64,000 nucleotides of DNA from Actinocorallia populi. Its GTDB lineage: Bacteria; Actinomycetota; Actinomycetes; Streptosporangiales; Streptosporangiaceae. The first letter of the stretch is position 1, and the number at the start of each line of letters is the position of its first letter. The notes beneath the pieces were generated by a model. It had not been told where the DNA came from and searched no databases. It saw only the letters and a program-made list of their open reading frames with translations. Below are positions 46,020 to 54,673 of the stretch, piece after piece. The stretch spans positions 248,001 through 312,000 of the forward strand of contig NZ_PVZV01000001.1 of the NCBI RefSeq assembly GCF_002995495.1, in the 5' to 3' direction. Made by a program: the position numbers and the translations under genes.

Positions 46020-46586
46020 GTGGCAGGTCGCAGCAGAAAACAGAAGAAGCCGGACTCGCGGAAGAGGGCCGAAGCCGCACAGAAGGCGCAGACCGCGCAG
46101 AGGGCACGCACCGCGCGACGGGCCCGCGCCCCCCGGCTCCCGGCCGGTCGGCCCGCGAAGCGCACCCCGTGGCTTCCCCTGCTGCTCCGCGGCCTGCTCG
46201 TCGTGGCCGCCGGCTACCTGGCCTCGCTCATCTCCTTCGTCTCCTTCTTCAGCGGCGGCACCCTCTTCGCCGCCGACCCCGCCCGCCCCTTCTCCGGAGC
46301 GGCCCTGATCGCCGGAGGCGTCCTCCTCCTCCCCCCGCTCCTCTACTACGGCGCGGCGAGACTGACGGCCGCCGCCACTCCCCTCACCCGGACCTGGCAG
46401 GGCCGTCTCCGCTGGAGCATCGTCGCCTACGTCCTCACCATGCTCCTCGCGGTCCTCCTGGACTTCAGCCAGATCTCCTTCCTCCTGGCCGCCCTCCCCG
46501 CCGCCTTCATCCTCGGCGAACGCACCTTCCGCGCCGCCCTCCTGGCCTGCGCTCTCCTCACCTGCACCGTCATCGCCCTCTGGTGA
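46020..46586 (+). CDS. Small membrane protein, 188 aa
   Basis: GTG start. A strongly basic N-terminal tail of about 48 residues (RSRKQKKPDSRKRAEAAQKA, then QRARTARRARAPR) is followed by four membrane helices (about 52-75, 90-110, 128-148, 165-188). No known family. The basic tail could bind RNA, ribosomes or phospholipid heads (guess). Followed by a tandem repeat tract. Confidence 0.6.
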   Translation: MAGRSRKQKKPDSRKRAEAAQKAQTAQRARTARRARAPRLPAGRPAKRTPWLPLLLRGLLVVAAGYLASLISFVSFFSGGTLFAADPARPFSGAALIAGGVLLLPPLLYYGAARLTAAATPLTRTWQGRLRWSIVAYVLTMLLAVLLDFSQISFLLAALPAAFILGERTFRAALLACALLTCTVIALW

Positions 46587-46597
46587 CCACCACGCCT

Positions 46598-46910
46598 AAA
46601 ACGAAGCACCACCTCCGGCCAGGGCGCCCCACCACCTTGGGACCGCCATCAGCACCTTCGCCACCTGGCGAACACCAACCCGAAACGACGCGCCGCCCCC
46701 GACCGGAGCATCCCGCCGCCCAGGGACCACCATCAGCATCTGCACCACCTGACGAACACCAACCCGAAACGACGCGCCACCTCCGACCGGAGCGCCCCGC
46801 CGCCTTGGGACCGCCATCAGCACCTTCGCCACCTGGCGACACCAACCTGAGAACGACGCGCCGCCCCCGCCGGGGCGTCCCGCCGCCCCGGGACCGCCGT
46901 CGGCGTCCTG
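46598..46910. repeat. Tandem ~84-bp imperfect repeat
   Basis: Four copies of about 84 bases; the landmark GAAACGACGCGCC recurs at 46682 and 46766, with GAACGACGCGCC at 46851 and a diverged copy near 46598. The period is a multiple of three, and a minus-strand ORF (46570-46941) would read a 28-residue repeat (RRWRVVSGWCSSGG...), but it lacks a ribosome site. Coding status is unclear. Confidence 0.7.
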
Positions 46911-46949
46911 TCGCCGGAGGGTCGGCGGCCGGGTCGGGCACGGCGGGCG

Positions 46950-47657
46950 TCAGGGCAGGGGGGCCGCGAGGTAGGGGACGGGCGGTCGGCCGGGCCGGAC
47001 GACGAGTTCGGTGCCCGCGGGGGCGGTGCGCAGGGTCGTCTCGACGGCGGCGGCGACCTCGTCGGCGCTGAGCATGGGGATGCCGGCCGCGCGGAAGCGG
47101 TCGCGGGCCCCCGCGGTCAGCGGGGTGTCGACGAGGCCGGGGCAGACGGCGCTGAGGCGGACGCCCTCCTGGGACAGGGTGGCGGACAGGGCGCGGACCA
47201 GGCCGATGACGGCGTGCTTGGTCATCGTGTAGACGGGGTCCTGCGCGACGCCGTGCAGGGCCGCCAGGGAGGCGACGGCGACGATGGAGCCGCCGCCTCC
47301 CGCGCGCATGACGGGGAGGGCGGCGCGCAGCCCGTAGACGACGGAGTGCTGGTTGACGCCGACGACGGCCTGGTAGCGGTCGAGGTCGAGGGTGGCGGGG
47401 TCCTTGTCGACGGAGTTGGTGCCGGCGTTGAGGACGAGCAGGTCGAGCCGGTCGCCGGCGGCCGCGACGGCCCGCAGCGACAGGTCCGGGTCGGTCAGGT
47501 CCCCCACCAGCGCGGCGCCGCCGATGGAGGCGGCGACGCCTTCGACCTTCGGGTCGCGGTCCACCAGGACGCAGCGGGCTCCGGAGGCGGCCAGGCGGCG
47601 GGCGACGGCCTCGCCGATCCCGCCCGCGGCTCCCGTGACGATCGCGGTCTCACCCAT
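46950..47657 (-). CDS. SDR-family oxidoreductase
   Basis: 235 residues from ATG 47657 (GGGAG ahead). TGAAGGIGEAVARRL cofactor motif, VLNAGTNS in place of NNAG, VASLAAL catalytic Ser, VYTMTKHAVIG Tyr-x3-Lys. VDRDP at strand 2 (Asp) favours NAD(H). Divergent from a TetR gene with a palindrome between them. Confidence 0.88.
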   Translation of the reverse strand: MGETAIVTGAAGGIGEAVARRLAASGARCVLVDRDPKVEGVAASIGGAALVGDLTDPDLSLRAVAAAGDRLDLLVLNAGTNSVDKDPATLDLDRYQAVVGVNQHSVVYGLRAALPVMRAGGGGSIVAVASLAALHGVAQDPVYTMTKHAVIGLVRALSATLSQEGVRLSAVCPGLVDTPLTAGARDRFRAAGIPMLSADEVAAAVETTLRTAPAGTELVVRPGRPPVPYLAAPLP

Positions 47658-47666
47658 GATGATCTC

Positions 47667-47686
47667 CCTACTTACATGTAGGTAGG
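47667..47686. promoter_or_regulatory. TetR operator palindrome
   Basis: CCTACTTACATGTAGGTAGG is a 20-base palindrome with one mismatch, between the SDR start (47657) and the divergent TetR start (47724). Likely site of TetR autoregulation and SDR repression. Confidence 0.72.
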
Positions 47687-47723
47687 TGACGGTAGCGGAC
47701 GGCCGCACCGGTACGGTCGTCGG

Positions 47724-48329
47724 GTGGCAGAACAGACGCCGGGCGGCAGGCGCGAGGAGATCGTCGCGGTCGCGCTCGAGATGGTCGCCGAGCGCGGCTA
47801 CCGCGGGACCTCCCTGGACGCGATCGCGCGGGAGGTCGGGCTGACCCGCCAGGGGGTCCTGCACTACTTCCCCGGCAAGAAGCACCTGCTGGCGGAGATC
47901 CTGCGGCGCCGCGAGGACCTCAACCGCGAGCACCTGCTGGCCGGGCACGCCCATGAGGACTGGCCCGCCCAGATGGCCCGGGTCGTCGACCACGACCACC
48001 GGCGGCCCGGCCTGGCCCGCGCCTACAGCGTGCTGATGGCCGAGAGCGTCACCAGCGGCCATCCCGCCCAGGAGTACTTCCGCGACCACTACGCCGCCGC
48101 GCGTGAACGCATGGTCGCGGCCTTCACCGACCGGTGGGGCGAACGCCTGCCCAGCGGCCTGACCCCGCGCGCCGCCGCCGTCGCGCTCCTCGCACTCCTG
48201 GACGGCATGCAGCAGCAATGGCTCCTGGACCGCGACCAGGCCGACCACCCGCAGATCATCCGGGAGGTCCTCACCGTCGTGCTCGGCACCGGCCCGCACC
48301 CCGAGGATCCGGAACCCGGCCCCGGATGA
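47724..48329 (+). CDS. TetR-family regulator
   Basis: 201 residues from GTG 47724. Helix-turn-helix YRGTSLDAIAREVGLTRQGV then LHYFPGKKHLLAEIL; the C-terminal ligand domain ends GMQQQWLLDRDQ, similar to regulators of lipid or aromatic degradation. Controls the divergent SDR gene in all likelihood. Confidence 0.9.
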   Translation: MAEQTPGGRREEIVAVALEMVAERGYRGTSLDAIAREVGLTRQGVLHYFPGKKHLLAEILRRREDLNREHLLAGHAHEDWPAQMARVVDHDHRRPGLARAYSVLMAESVTSGHPAQEYFRDHYAAARERMVAAFTDRWGERLPSGLTPRAAAVALLALLDGMQQQWLLDRDQADHPQIIREVLTVVLGTGPHPEDPEPGPG

Positions 48330-48366
48330 CTCCGTCCGCCGCCGGTGGCCCCTCACACGCCGCGGT

Positions 48367-49545
48367 TCAGGACCCGCCGCGGAAGAGGCGCTTCACGAAG
48401 GGGACGGTGTGCTTCAGGGAGGCCGAGAGGGTGCCGCTGTGGTCGGTGGCGTAGGTCTTGAAGGTGAGGGGCTGGCGGTTGGACCTCAGGACGCCGACAT
48501 AGGCGAGGGTGGCGGGGATGGGGACGTCGGTGTCCTTGAGGCCGTGGGCCATGAAGAAGGGCTTGTCGAAGCCTGATTCCGGCATCCCCATGTAGGCGCG
48601 CACGGTCTTGCGGAAGCCTGGGAGGGCCGACGGCGGGCTGGTGAAGTAATCACCGACGTTGACGTTCTTCAGGTGCTTCTCGAAGGTGAAGACGCATTCC
48701 TTCTCGGCCAGGGACAGGTATTCGCGGCCGGTGGGGGTCAGGATCTCGTCGATGCCCAACTCGGGATGGACGTGCCTGAGGCTGGTGAAAATGTAGGTGA
48801 GGTAGGCGGTCAGGCCGGGCGGCAGCGCTATCGGGGGGACCTTCGGGCCCAGGGGCAGGAGGTAGTTCTCGATGTACGCGGGGGTGCCTGTGCCGACCGC
48901 GCCCCGGTAGTCGAGGCGGGAGCCGCCGAACTCGGTGGCGTGGCGGGCGGTGTAGACGGCTGCACCGGCGCCCTGCGACTGGCCGATGGTGACCCACTTG
49001 CGCGCGAGCCGGGCGGACCTGGGGAAATGGCGGCCGGAGAATTCGCGGGCCGCCAGCACCATGTCCACGACGTTGTAGGCGGTCGTCTTGCCGTCGAGAT
49101 AGGCGGGCAGGCCCCGGGTGCCGAGGCCCGCGTAGTCGCTGGCGACGACCGCGTACCCCTGGCGCATCCAGGAGGCGAGGTACTTCCAGTCGCGTTCGGG
49201 AAGCGCGGGACCGGTGCGGGACGGGGCGCACGAGTCGTGCAGGCCGGACGTGCCGTGCGCCCAGGAGATGACCGGCCAGCCGCCCTTGGGCGCCCTGCCG
49301 CGGGGGACGAACACCGTGCCGGTGCTGCGCGCCCGCTTGCCGAACGCGTCCACCGTCACGTAAGTGAGGACGAACGCCCTGCTCGTCGTCTCCGGTATCC
49401 ACAACGAGCGCGCCAGCGGCGACCATGACACCACGGATCCCCGGGGAGTTCGCGCCTCCGCCGAGGCGGGCCCCCCGTACGGCAACAGGACCGAGAGGAG
49501 CACGAGGACAGCGAGGGTCCCCCTTTTCAAGGGCCGGACTGGCAT
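48367..49545 (-). CDS. Secreted lipase/esterase (LIP family)
   Basis: 392 residues. Signal peptide about 1-30 (cleaves near ASAEA). Alpha/beta hydrolase with oxyanion region VISWAHGTSGL, nucleophile elbow GQSQGAGAA (Ser190), acid near HGLKDTDVPIP and His in ATDHSGTLSAS. Matches the secretory lipase group (PF03583) that splits triacylglycerols. Monocistronic. Confidence 0.88.
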   Translation of the reverse strand: MPVRPLKRGTLAVLVLLSVLLPYGGPASAEARTPRGSVVSWSPLARSLWIPETTSRAFVLTYVTVDAFGKRARSTGTVFVPRGRAPKGGWPVISWAHGTSGLHDSCAPSRTGPALPERDWKYLASWMRQGYAVVASDYAGLGTRGLPAYLDGKTTAYNVVDMVLAAREFSGRHFPRSARLARKWVTIGQSQGAGAAVYTARHATEFGGSRLDYRGAVGTGTPAYIENYLLPLGPKVPPIALPPGLTAYLTYIFTSLRHVHPELGIDEILTPTGREYLSLAEKECVFTFEKHLKNVNVGDYFTSPPSALPGFRKTVRAYMGMPESGFDKPFFMAHGLKDTDVPIPATLAYVGVLRSNRQPLTFKTYATDHSGTLSASLKHTVPFVKRLFRGGS

Positions 49546-49608
49546 ACGGGCCTCCGCGGTCGCACGGTGTCTGCCGGAGGCTACAACGCGGACCGCCGCC
49601 AGGACTTG

Positions 49609-50007
49609 TCAGTTCTGGATGGAAGGCCGGACCCCTGATGGTCGGATCGCACGAAGGACGGCCACCGCCGCGCCCGTCGCGGCGAGCATGCCGATCACGA
49701 CCATGCCGGCGCCGATCGCCCACAGGCCGCTGTCGTCGTCGGACCAGTCGACGACGACGGCCAGCGCCATGCCGAAAGTGGGGGCGAGGACCGCCGTCCA
49801 GGGGCGGCGGGCCAGTGCCGTCGCCACGACCAGCGCGGCCAGGACGACCACGAGGCCGGCCACCTGCCAGGCCTCGTAGGGGCCGCTGACACTGCCGTCG
49901 GGATGCTCGTCGTACTTCTGGTCCCAGCCGAGCCAGACCGCCCAGTTCGCCGCCGTGAGAGCCGCCACCGCGACCCAGGCACCGGCCTTCTTCAACGCAT
50001 CGCTCAT
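49609..50007 (-). CDS. Small membrane protein, 132 aa
   Basis: Four hydrophobic helices (about 8-27, 46-65, 69-88, 96-118) with a polar loop KYDEHPDGSVSGPYEAWQ after the first. Recurrent type of actinomycete hypothetical membrane protein; no motif of function. Divergent from the small basic protein at 50326. Confidence 0.6.
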   Translation of the reverse strand: MSDALKKAGAWVAVAALTAANWAVWLGWDQKYDEHPDGSVSGPYEAWQVAGLVVVLAALVVATALARRPWTAVLAPTFGMALAVVVDWSDDDSGLWAIGAGMVVIGMLAATGAAVAVLRAIRPSGVRPSIQN

Positions 50008-50094
50008 GAGAAGAGAATCCCCTCTCCGGCGGCGCCCTCGGCACCGTCGGGATACTCAATCACCGCTGAGTACCCGAACCCGCGAAGAAATATG

Positions 50095-50123
50095 TTGACA
50101 CCACCGCGGCCCGAGTTTATTGT
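50095..50123 (+). promoter_or_regulatory. Sigma-A-type promoter with long leader
   Basis: TTGACA (50095-50100), 17 bases, TATTGT (50118-50123). Transcription would start near 50130, leaving a leader of about 195 bases before the small basic gene. The leader is pyrimidine-rich near 50255-50300. Confidence 0.65.
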
Positions 50124-50325
50124 CATGGGCATGGAGATTTGATTCTTACGGGTTGAGCCCCCCGGCGCCCACGCGGCGCGGGCAGGTTCCCCTTCCCTCA
50201 TCTCATCACACAACCCTTGTGCCGTCGACGTCCCAGGACGTCTCCGTCCGGCCCGGGTCTCTTCCTTTCTTCTTTCACTTCAATGCCCTGCCCTTTTTAC
50301 GCGGCGGGCACGGAGGTTTTTCACC

Positions 50326-50553
50326 ATGCGCGACGGCAGCCGAATTCAGCGACCCCAGAACATCACCATTCCCGGTTTCGAGAATTCGCAGGAGGCTGTT
50401 TTGCCCGCCAAGAACAACAACAAGAAGTCCAACCGCAAGTCCCTGCTCAAGGGAGCCGACCAGCGGCACACCGCCATGGGCCGGCACGCCGCGGGACGCC
50501 ACAACGCCCGCAAACTGCCGACCCGGCAGATGAACAACCGCGGCGGCCGCTGA
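50326..50553 (+). CDS. Small, very basic protein (50-75 aa)
   Basis: ATG 50326 with GGAGG nine bases ahead gives 75 residues; TTG 50401 with GGAGG five bases ahead gives about 50 (PAKNNNKKSNRKSLLKGADQ, then RHTAMGRHAAGRHNARKLP). Both sites are good, so both forms may be made. Rich in Lys, Arg, Asn and His with no acidic tail; looks like a nucleic-acid- or ribosome-binding peptide. No family recognised. Confidence 0.6.
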   Translation: MRDGSRIQRPQNITIPGFENSQEAVLPAKNNNKKSNRKSLLKGADQRHTAMGRHAAGRHNARKLPTRQMNNRGGR

Positions 50554-50555
50554 GG

Positions 50556-51437
50556 TCATCCGGCGGTGTGGTCGCCGAGCCTCTCGCACAGCGACCACAC
50601 CGCCGCCCGCGCCCTCGGGTCGCGGACGCTCTCCGGCCACGGCGTACGACGCCCGCCGGGTCCGATGTAGACATCGGTGACGCCCTCGAATCCGGCGTCG
50701 GACGCCAGGCGGACGGCCGCCCGGGCCGGCTTGGCCAGGTCCGACAGCACGAACGGGCCCAGTACCCGCAACAACGGGACCACCGGGCGGTAGGCCCTCG
50801 GGAACGAGGACATGGGCAGGCCCTGGTTGCCCGGCGTGTTGCCGTGTCCCGGGTAGACCACGTTGACGGTCACGCCCGTGCCGGCCAGGCGTCCGGCCAT
50901 CTCATGGCTCATCGCCATGAGCGCCGTCTTGGCGTGGTTGTACTGGCTGAACGTCCAGCCCACCCGGATCTTCTCGCCCTGCAGGTTGTCCGGGTCGATC
51001 GCCCCGCCCGGTATCCCTCCGGTGACGTTGACCACGCGCCCCCGGCCTTCCCTCAGCAGCGGCAGCAGCAGGTTCGTGAGGGTGAACGGGGTGAGGACGT
51101 TGGCGGCGAAGGTCGCCTCCAGTCCCTCCTCGGTCGGAGGCAGGCACGGATCGAGCACGCCGAAATTGTTGACGAGGGCGTGCAGCCGGTCGGTCCGCTC
51201 CCGCACCCGCCGTGCCAGGTCGCGCACGTCGCGCTGGAGCAGCAGATCGGCGGTGAGCGCCTCGACCTCGGCGTTGCCGGCGGAACGGGCGATCTCCGCC
51301 GCGGCGGCCGCCGCCCTGCCCGCGTCGCGCCCCACCAGGAGGACTCTCGCCCCGAGCCCGGCGAGCCCGCGCGCCGTCTCCTTTCCGATCCCCCCGGTAC
51401 TTCCGGTCACCAGCACCGTTCTGCCTCGCAGGTCCAT
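50556..51437 (-). CDS. SDR-family oxidoreductase (retinol-dehydrogenase-like)
   Basis: 293 residues from ATG 51437. TGSTGGIGKETARGLAGLGA, VNNFGVLDP (NNFG for NNAG), YNHAKTALMAM (Tyr-x3-Lys) and a long C-terminal part typical of RDH/WWOX-like SDRs. The usual catalytic Ser is replaced in VTGGIPG, which is odd. Divergent from a TetR gene across a palindrome. Confidence 0.87.
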   Translation of the reverse strand: MDLRGRTVLVTGSTGGIGKETARGLAGLGARVLLVGRDAGRAAAAAAEIARSAGNAEVEALTADLLLQRDVRDLARRVRERTDRLHALVNNFGVLDPCLPPTEEGLEATFAANVLTPFTLTNLLLPLLREGRGRVVNVTGGIPGGAIDPDNLQGEKIRVGWTFSQYNHAKTALMAMSHEMAGRLAGTGVTVNVVYPGHGNTPGNQGLPMSSFPRAYRPVVPLLRVLGPFVLSDLAKPARAAVRLASDAGFEGVTDVYIGPGGRRTPWPESVRDPRARAAVWSLCERLGDHTAG

Positions 51438-51472
51438 CTCCCGCCTCCCCTGTGCGCACCAAATGAAATTCT

Positions 51473-51487
51473 TGTCACCTGATGACA
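51473..51487. promoter_or_regulatory. TetR operator palindrome
   Basis: TGTCA-CCTGA-TGACA, a 5+5 inverted repeat in the 86-base space between the divergent SDR and TetR genes, near the SDR promoter. Likely regulator site. Confidence 0.6.
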
Positions 51488-51523
51488 TTAATAACACATG
51501 ATGCCGTTCGCTAACCTCGGTGC

Positions 51524-52141
51524 ATGCCGAGAACCAAGGGGACCGGAAGCGATCTGCGGCAGCGGACGCGGCGGGCGGTGCGCGCCGAGCTGGCCGAACT
51601 GGCGATGGCGATGTTCGTCGAACGCGGCTACGACCAGACGACCGTCGACGACATCGCAGCCGCGGCGGGCCTGTCCAAACGCAGCTTCTTCCGCTACTTC
51701 CCCGCCAAGGAGGACGTCGTCTTCGACGAGGTGGAGGAGGTCGCCGACCGCGTCGCCGCCGACATCCGCGCGCGGAGCGGCGACGAACCCGCGTGGGACT
51801 GCCTGCACGCCGTCCTGCGCCGCTGGAACGGCGAGATCCTCGATGCACGCAGGGAGCTGACCGGGTTGCGGTTGATCGAGTCGAGCCCCGCGCTGCGCGC
51901 CCGGCTGCACCACAGGCGCGACGAACTCCGGGTCAGGGTCGGCGAGGCGCTGCTCCAGCGTGAGGGCTCCGAACTGGACGTGTTCACCGCCGACCTGCTC
52001 ACCGCCGCCGCGGGAGCCGCGCTGGACGCGGCCGACCGGGCGTGGCTGCGTTCGGACGGCACGGCCGACCGCGGGGAGCTCGTCGACCGCGCCTTCGCGT
52101 TGCTGGCCCCGCAACGGTCTCGGGACCGCCCCGGAACGTGA
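51524..52141 (+). CDS. TetR-family regulator
   Basis: 205 residues. Helix-turn-helix YDQTTVDDIAAAAGLSKRSF then FRYFPAKEDVVF, a common drug/lipid-responsive subtype (like those of AcrR). C-terminal domain GLRLIESSPALRARL. Probably represses the divergent SDR gene. Confidence 0.9.
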   Translation: MPRTKGTGSDLRQRTRRAVRAELAELAMAMFVERGYDQTTVDDIAAAAGLSKRSFFRYFPAKEDVVFDEVEEVADRVAADIRARSGDEPAWDCLHAVLRRWNGEILDARRELTGLRLIESSPALRARLHHRRDELRVRVGEALLQREGSELDVFTADLLTAAAGAALDAADRAWLRSDGTADRGELVDRAFALLAPQRSRDRPGT

Positions 52142-52226
52142 AGACGACGACCGGCCCGGTGGAGAGGTCGCGGGGCCGGCCGTCGGTATGCGTACCGGGT
52201 CATGTGGCCCGGCGGTGCGCGTCGGG

Positions 52227-53207
52227 TCAGGCGAGGGTGCGGAGGCGGCGGAGGGCCAGCACGATCAGCAGCGCGGTGAGCGCGAGGAAGATGCCGGTCT
52301 CGATGCCCTGGAACAACCAGAAGCGGTCGCCGGGCTGGTAGAGCTGCCACTGGTGGGCGCCGGGGCCCAGCGACTGGATCTCCTGGCCGCAGGCCGACTC
52401 CGCGGGGCAGGGGCCCATCCGCGCGTCGGGCATGATGAGCTCGCCCGATCCGTCGCGCACACCGTGCGACTGGATCCAGTCGCCGGAAGCGGAATTGGGC
52501 TGGTCGGTGCTCAGCAACGAGTAGGTCAGCTCCTTCGGCGCCAGGTAGCGGGGCCGTGCCAGCAGCTCGATCCCGCCGCGCACGACGGTGAAACCCGCGA
52601 GCGCCACGCCCATAGCGGGCAGCACCCTGCGCCAGTACGTTCCGGTGAAGACGCCCAGCGCCAGGGCGAACAGGGTGTAGGCCACGGGCACCACGCCCTG
52701 CACGTCGAAGGCGAGGTACTCCATACGGGAGCCCACGGCGGCCACCAGCGGGGTGAACCACCAGGAGACGCCCAGCGCGTACACCACGGCCACCAGCAGC
52801 GCGAACCCGCCGATCAGCCCGAGCTTGGCCAGTGCCCAGCGGGTACGGCTGACGCCCTGCGTCCACACGAACCGGTGGGTGCCCTGCTCCAGTTCCCTGG
52901 CCACCAGCGGGGCACCGAAGAAGACGCCCACGAAGACCGGCAGGATCACGAACAGGACAGCGACGAAGGCCAGGCTGCTGTACTTCTGCTGGAACTCGTT
53001 GGCCAGCCTCTGGCACTCGGCCGCGCTCTCCGTCTGCGGGATCAGCGAGGCGGTGCCCAGCCCGTCCATGCAGGCCTTCAGGCCGGTGTCCTCGAACCGC
53101 CCGTGCATCGTCAGGCCGGTGGGCACCAGGATCGCCGCCAGCGCGGCCAGGGCGATCAGCGTGTACAGCACCTCCTTGCGGTGCTGCCTCCAGGTCAGCC
53201 AGATCAC
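52227..53207 (-). CDS. ABC-2 type transporter permease
   Basis: 326 residues, about six membrane helices (first at about 14-34), with a long outer loop between the first two (FEDTGLKACMDGLGTASLIP). RELEQGTHRFVWTQGVSRTR is typical of ABC-2 permeases. Starts within the end of the ATPase gene (ATGA overlap). Substrate unknown; such GntR-linked systems often export antibiotics or peptides. Confidence 0.85.
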   Translation of the reverse strand: MIWLTWRQHRKEVLYTLIALAALAAILVPTGLTMHGRFEDTGLKACMDGLGTASLIPQTESAAECQRLANEFQQKYSSLAFVAVLFVILPVFVGVFFGAPLVARELEQGTHRFVWTQGVSRTRWALAKLGLIGGFALLVAVVYALGVSWWFTPLVAAVGSRMEYLAFDVQGVVPVAYTLFALALGVFTGTYWRRVLPAMGVALAGFTVVRGGIELLARPRYLAPKELTYSLLSTDQPNSASGDWIQSHGVRDGSGELIMPDARMGPCPAESACGQEIQSLGPGAHQWQLYQPGDRFWLFQGIETGIFLALTALLIVLALRRLRTLA

Positions 53208-54094
53208 GCGGTCACCTCCCAGGCGGTCTCCGCCTCGCGGGTCTCGGCGTCGGCCAGATACGCCAGGACGAGGTCCTCCAGGCCCACCTCGTGCTCGGTC
53301 CAGCCGGACGCCGGAGCGGGCAGCGCCCGGGAGCGCACCAGGAGGGTCGACTGGCGTTCGGTGTGCGCGGCGCGGACCACCTTGTCCACGCCGGCCGGCG
53401 TCGCGGCGTCGCGCGGCCCGATCAGGAGGCGGTGCCCGTCCAGCAGCTCGTCGACGGACCCGGACAGCTGGACGTGTGCGGTCTGCAGGACGATGAGGTG
53501 GTCGCAGGTGCGTTCCAGCTCCGCCAGCAGGTGCGACGAGAACAGCACGGTGGTCTCGCTCTCGGCGACCGCGCCCATCAGCGCCTGCATGAACTCCCGG
53601 CGGGCGAGCGGGTCGAGGGCGGCGACGGGCTCGTCCAGCAGCAGGAGCCGCGGCCGTTTGGCCAGCGCCAGGGCGAGCGCGACCTGCGCGCGCTGGCCGC
53701 CGGAGAGCTTGCCGACCGGCCTGTCCGGCGGGATGTGCAGCGCGGACAGGCGGTCGCGGGCGAGCGCGGCGTCCCAGCGCCGGTTGAGCCTGCCCCCGAG
53801 GGAGATGAGCTCGCGTGCGGTGAAGTCCCGGTACAGCGGGGTGTCCTGGGCGACGAAGCCGATCTCGTCGAGCACCTCGGGGCCGCCGCGCGGCTCCCGG
53901 CCGAACACGCGCACCCGTCCGGAGTCGGGCTTCAGCAGCCCGACGGCCAGGTGCAGCAGCGTGCTCTTGCCCGCGCCGTTCGGCCCGACGAGCGCGGCGA
54001 CCCGTCCTGGGGGCAGTTGGAGCGAACAGTCCTGCAACGCCCAGGTCCGCCCGTAGCGCTTGCCCAGTCCCTCTGCTTCCAGAGCCTGTTCCAT
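53204..54094 (-). CDS. ABC transporter ATP-binding protein
   Basis: 296 residues. Walker A GPNGAGKST, signature LSGGQRAQV, Walker B LLLLDEPVAALDP, H-loop SSHLLAELE. C-terminal ~70 residues (GHRLLIGPRDA) resemble drug-resistance-type ATPases. Encoded between a GntR regulator (one base apart) and the permease. Confidence 0.93.
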   Translation of the reverse strand: MEQALEAEGLGKRYGRTWALQDCSLQLPPGRVAALVGPNGAGKSTLLHLAVGLLKPDSGRVRVFGREPRGGPEVLDEIGFVAQDTPLYRDFTARELISLGGRLNRRWDAALARDRLSALHIPPDRPVGKLSGGQRAQVALALALAKRPRLLLLDEPVAALDPLARREFMQALMGAVAESETTVLFSSHLLAELERTCDHLIVLQTAHVQLSGSVDELLDGHRLLIGPRDAATPAGVDKVVRAAHTERQSTLLVRSRALPAPASGWTEHEVGLEDLVLAYLADAETREAETAWEVTA

Positions 54095-54095
54095 C

Positions 54096-54530
54096 TCACG
54101 CTCCCCGGCTGTCGGCCGGCGCCGCGAGGTCCTGCGGCGCCGGAGGTTCGAAGTCGCTCCGCATCGTGGTGTCGATCAGGGCGGCGATGTCCTCCCGCGA
54201 CAACCCCGCCTTGCGCGCCTTGCCCAACCAGACCACCAGTTCCTCCCTCAGCTCCCCCTGGCTGGCCAGAGACGGCCCGGCGAGGGTGTTCACCACGAAC
54301 GTCCCCACCCCCGGCCGCCCTTCGGCCAGCCCTTCCAGCTCCAGCTCCCGGTAGGCCTTGTGCACCGTGTTCGGGTTGATGGCCAGCGACTGCGCCACCT
54401 CCCGCACCCTCGGCAACCGGTCCCCCGGCCGCAACAACCCCACCCGCAACGCCTGCTTCACCTGCAGGACGAGCTGCATGTACGTCGCGACCCGCGACCG
54501 CCCGTCCAGCACGAACTCGATCACCGGCAT
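54096..54530 (-). CDS. GntR-family regulator, YtrA subfamily
   Basis: 144 residues. Winged helix LRPGDRLPRVREVAQSLAIN then PNTVHKAYRELELEGLAEGR; short C-terminal dimer helix instead of a ligand domain, the YtrA layout. First gene of the operon with the ABC transporter, with its operator directly ahead. Probably a repressor relieved by cell-envelope stress. Confidence 0.92.
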   Translation of the reverse strand: MPVIEFVLDGRSRVATYMQLVLQVKQALRVGLLRPGDRLPRVREVAQSLAINPNTVHKAYRELELEGLAEGRPGVGTFVVNTLAGPSLASQGELREELVVWLGKARKAGLSREDIAALIDTTMRSDFEPPAPQDLAAPADSRGA

Positions 54531-54535
54531 CCCTT

Positions 54536-54557
54536 CCTATTGTTCTACTACAATAGG
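54536..54557. promoter_or_regulatory. YtrA-type operator
   Basis: CCTATTGT-N6-ACAATAGG, perfect 8+8 inverted repeat immediately ahead of the GntR start. Sits in the promoter of the GntR-ABC operon. Confidence 0.82.
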
Positions 54558-54673
54558 ACAGCACGCGGGGGCGTCCCGGCGCAACCTCTTCGCCCGGCCC
54601 TCTCGTTCTGGTGGTTCTCATCACCTCGCCGAGTTGCGGGTCATGTGGACGGGAAGGGAAGAGTTCGGGTGTG

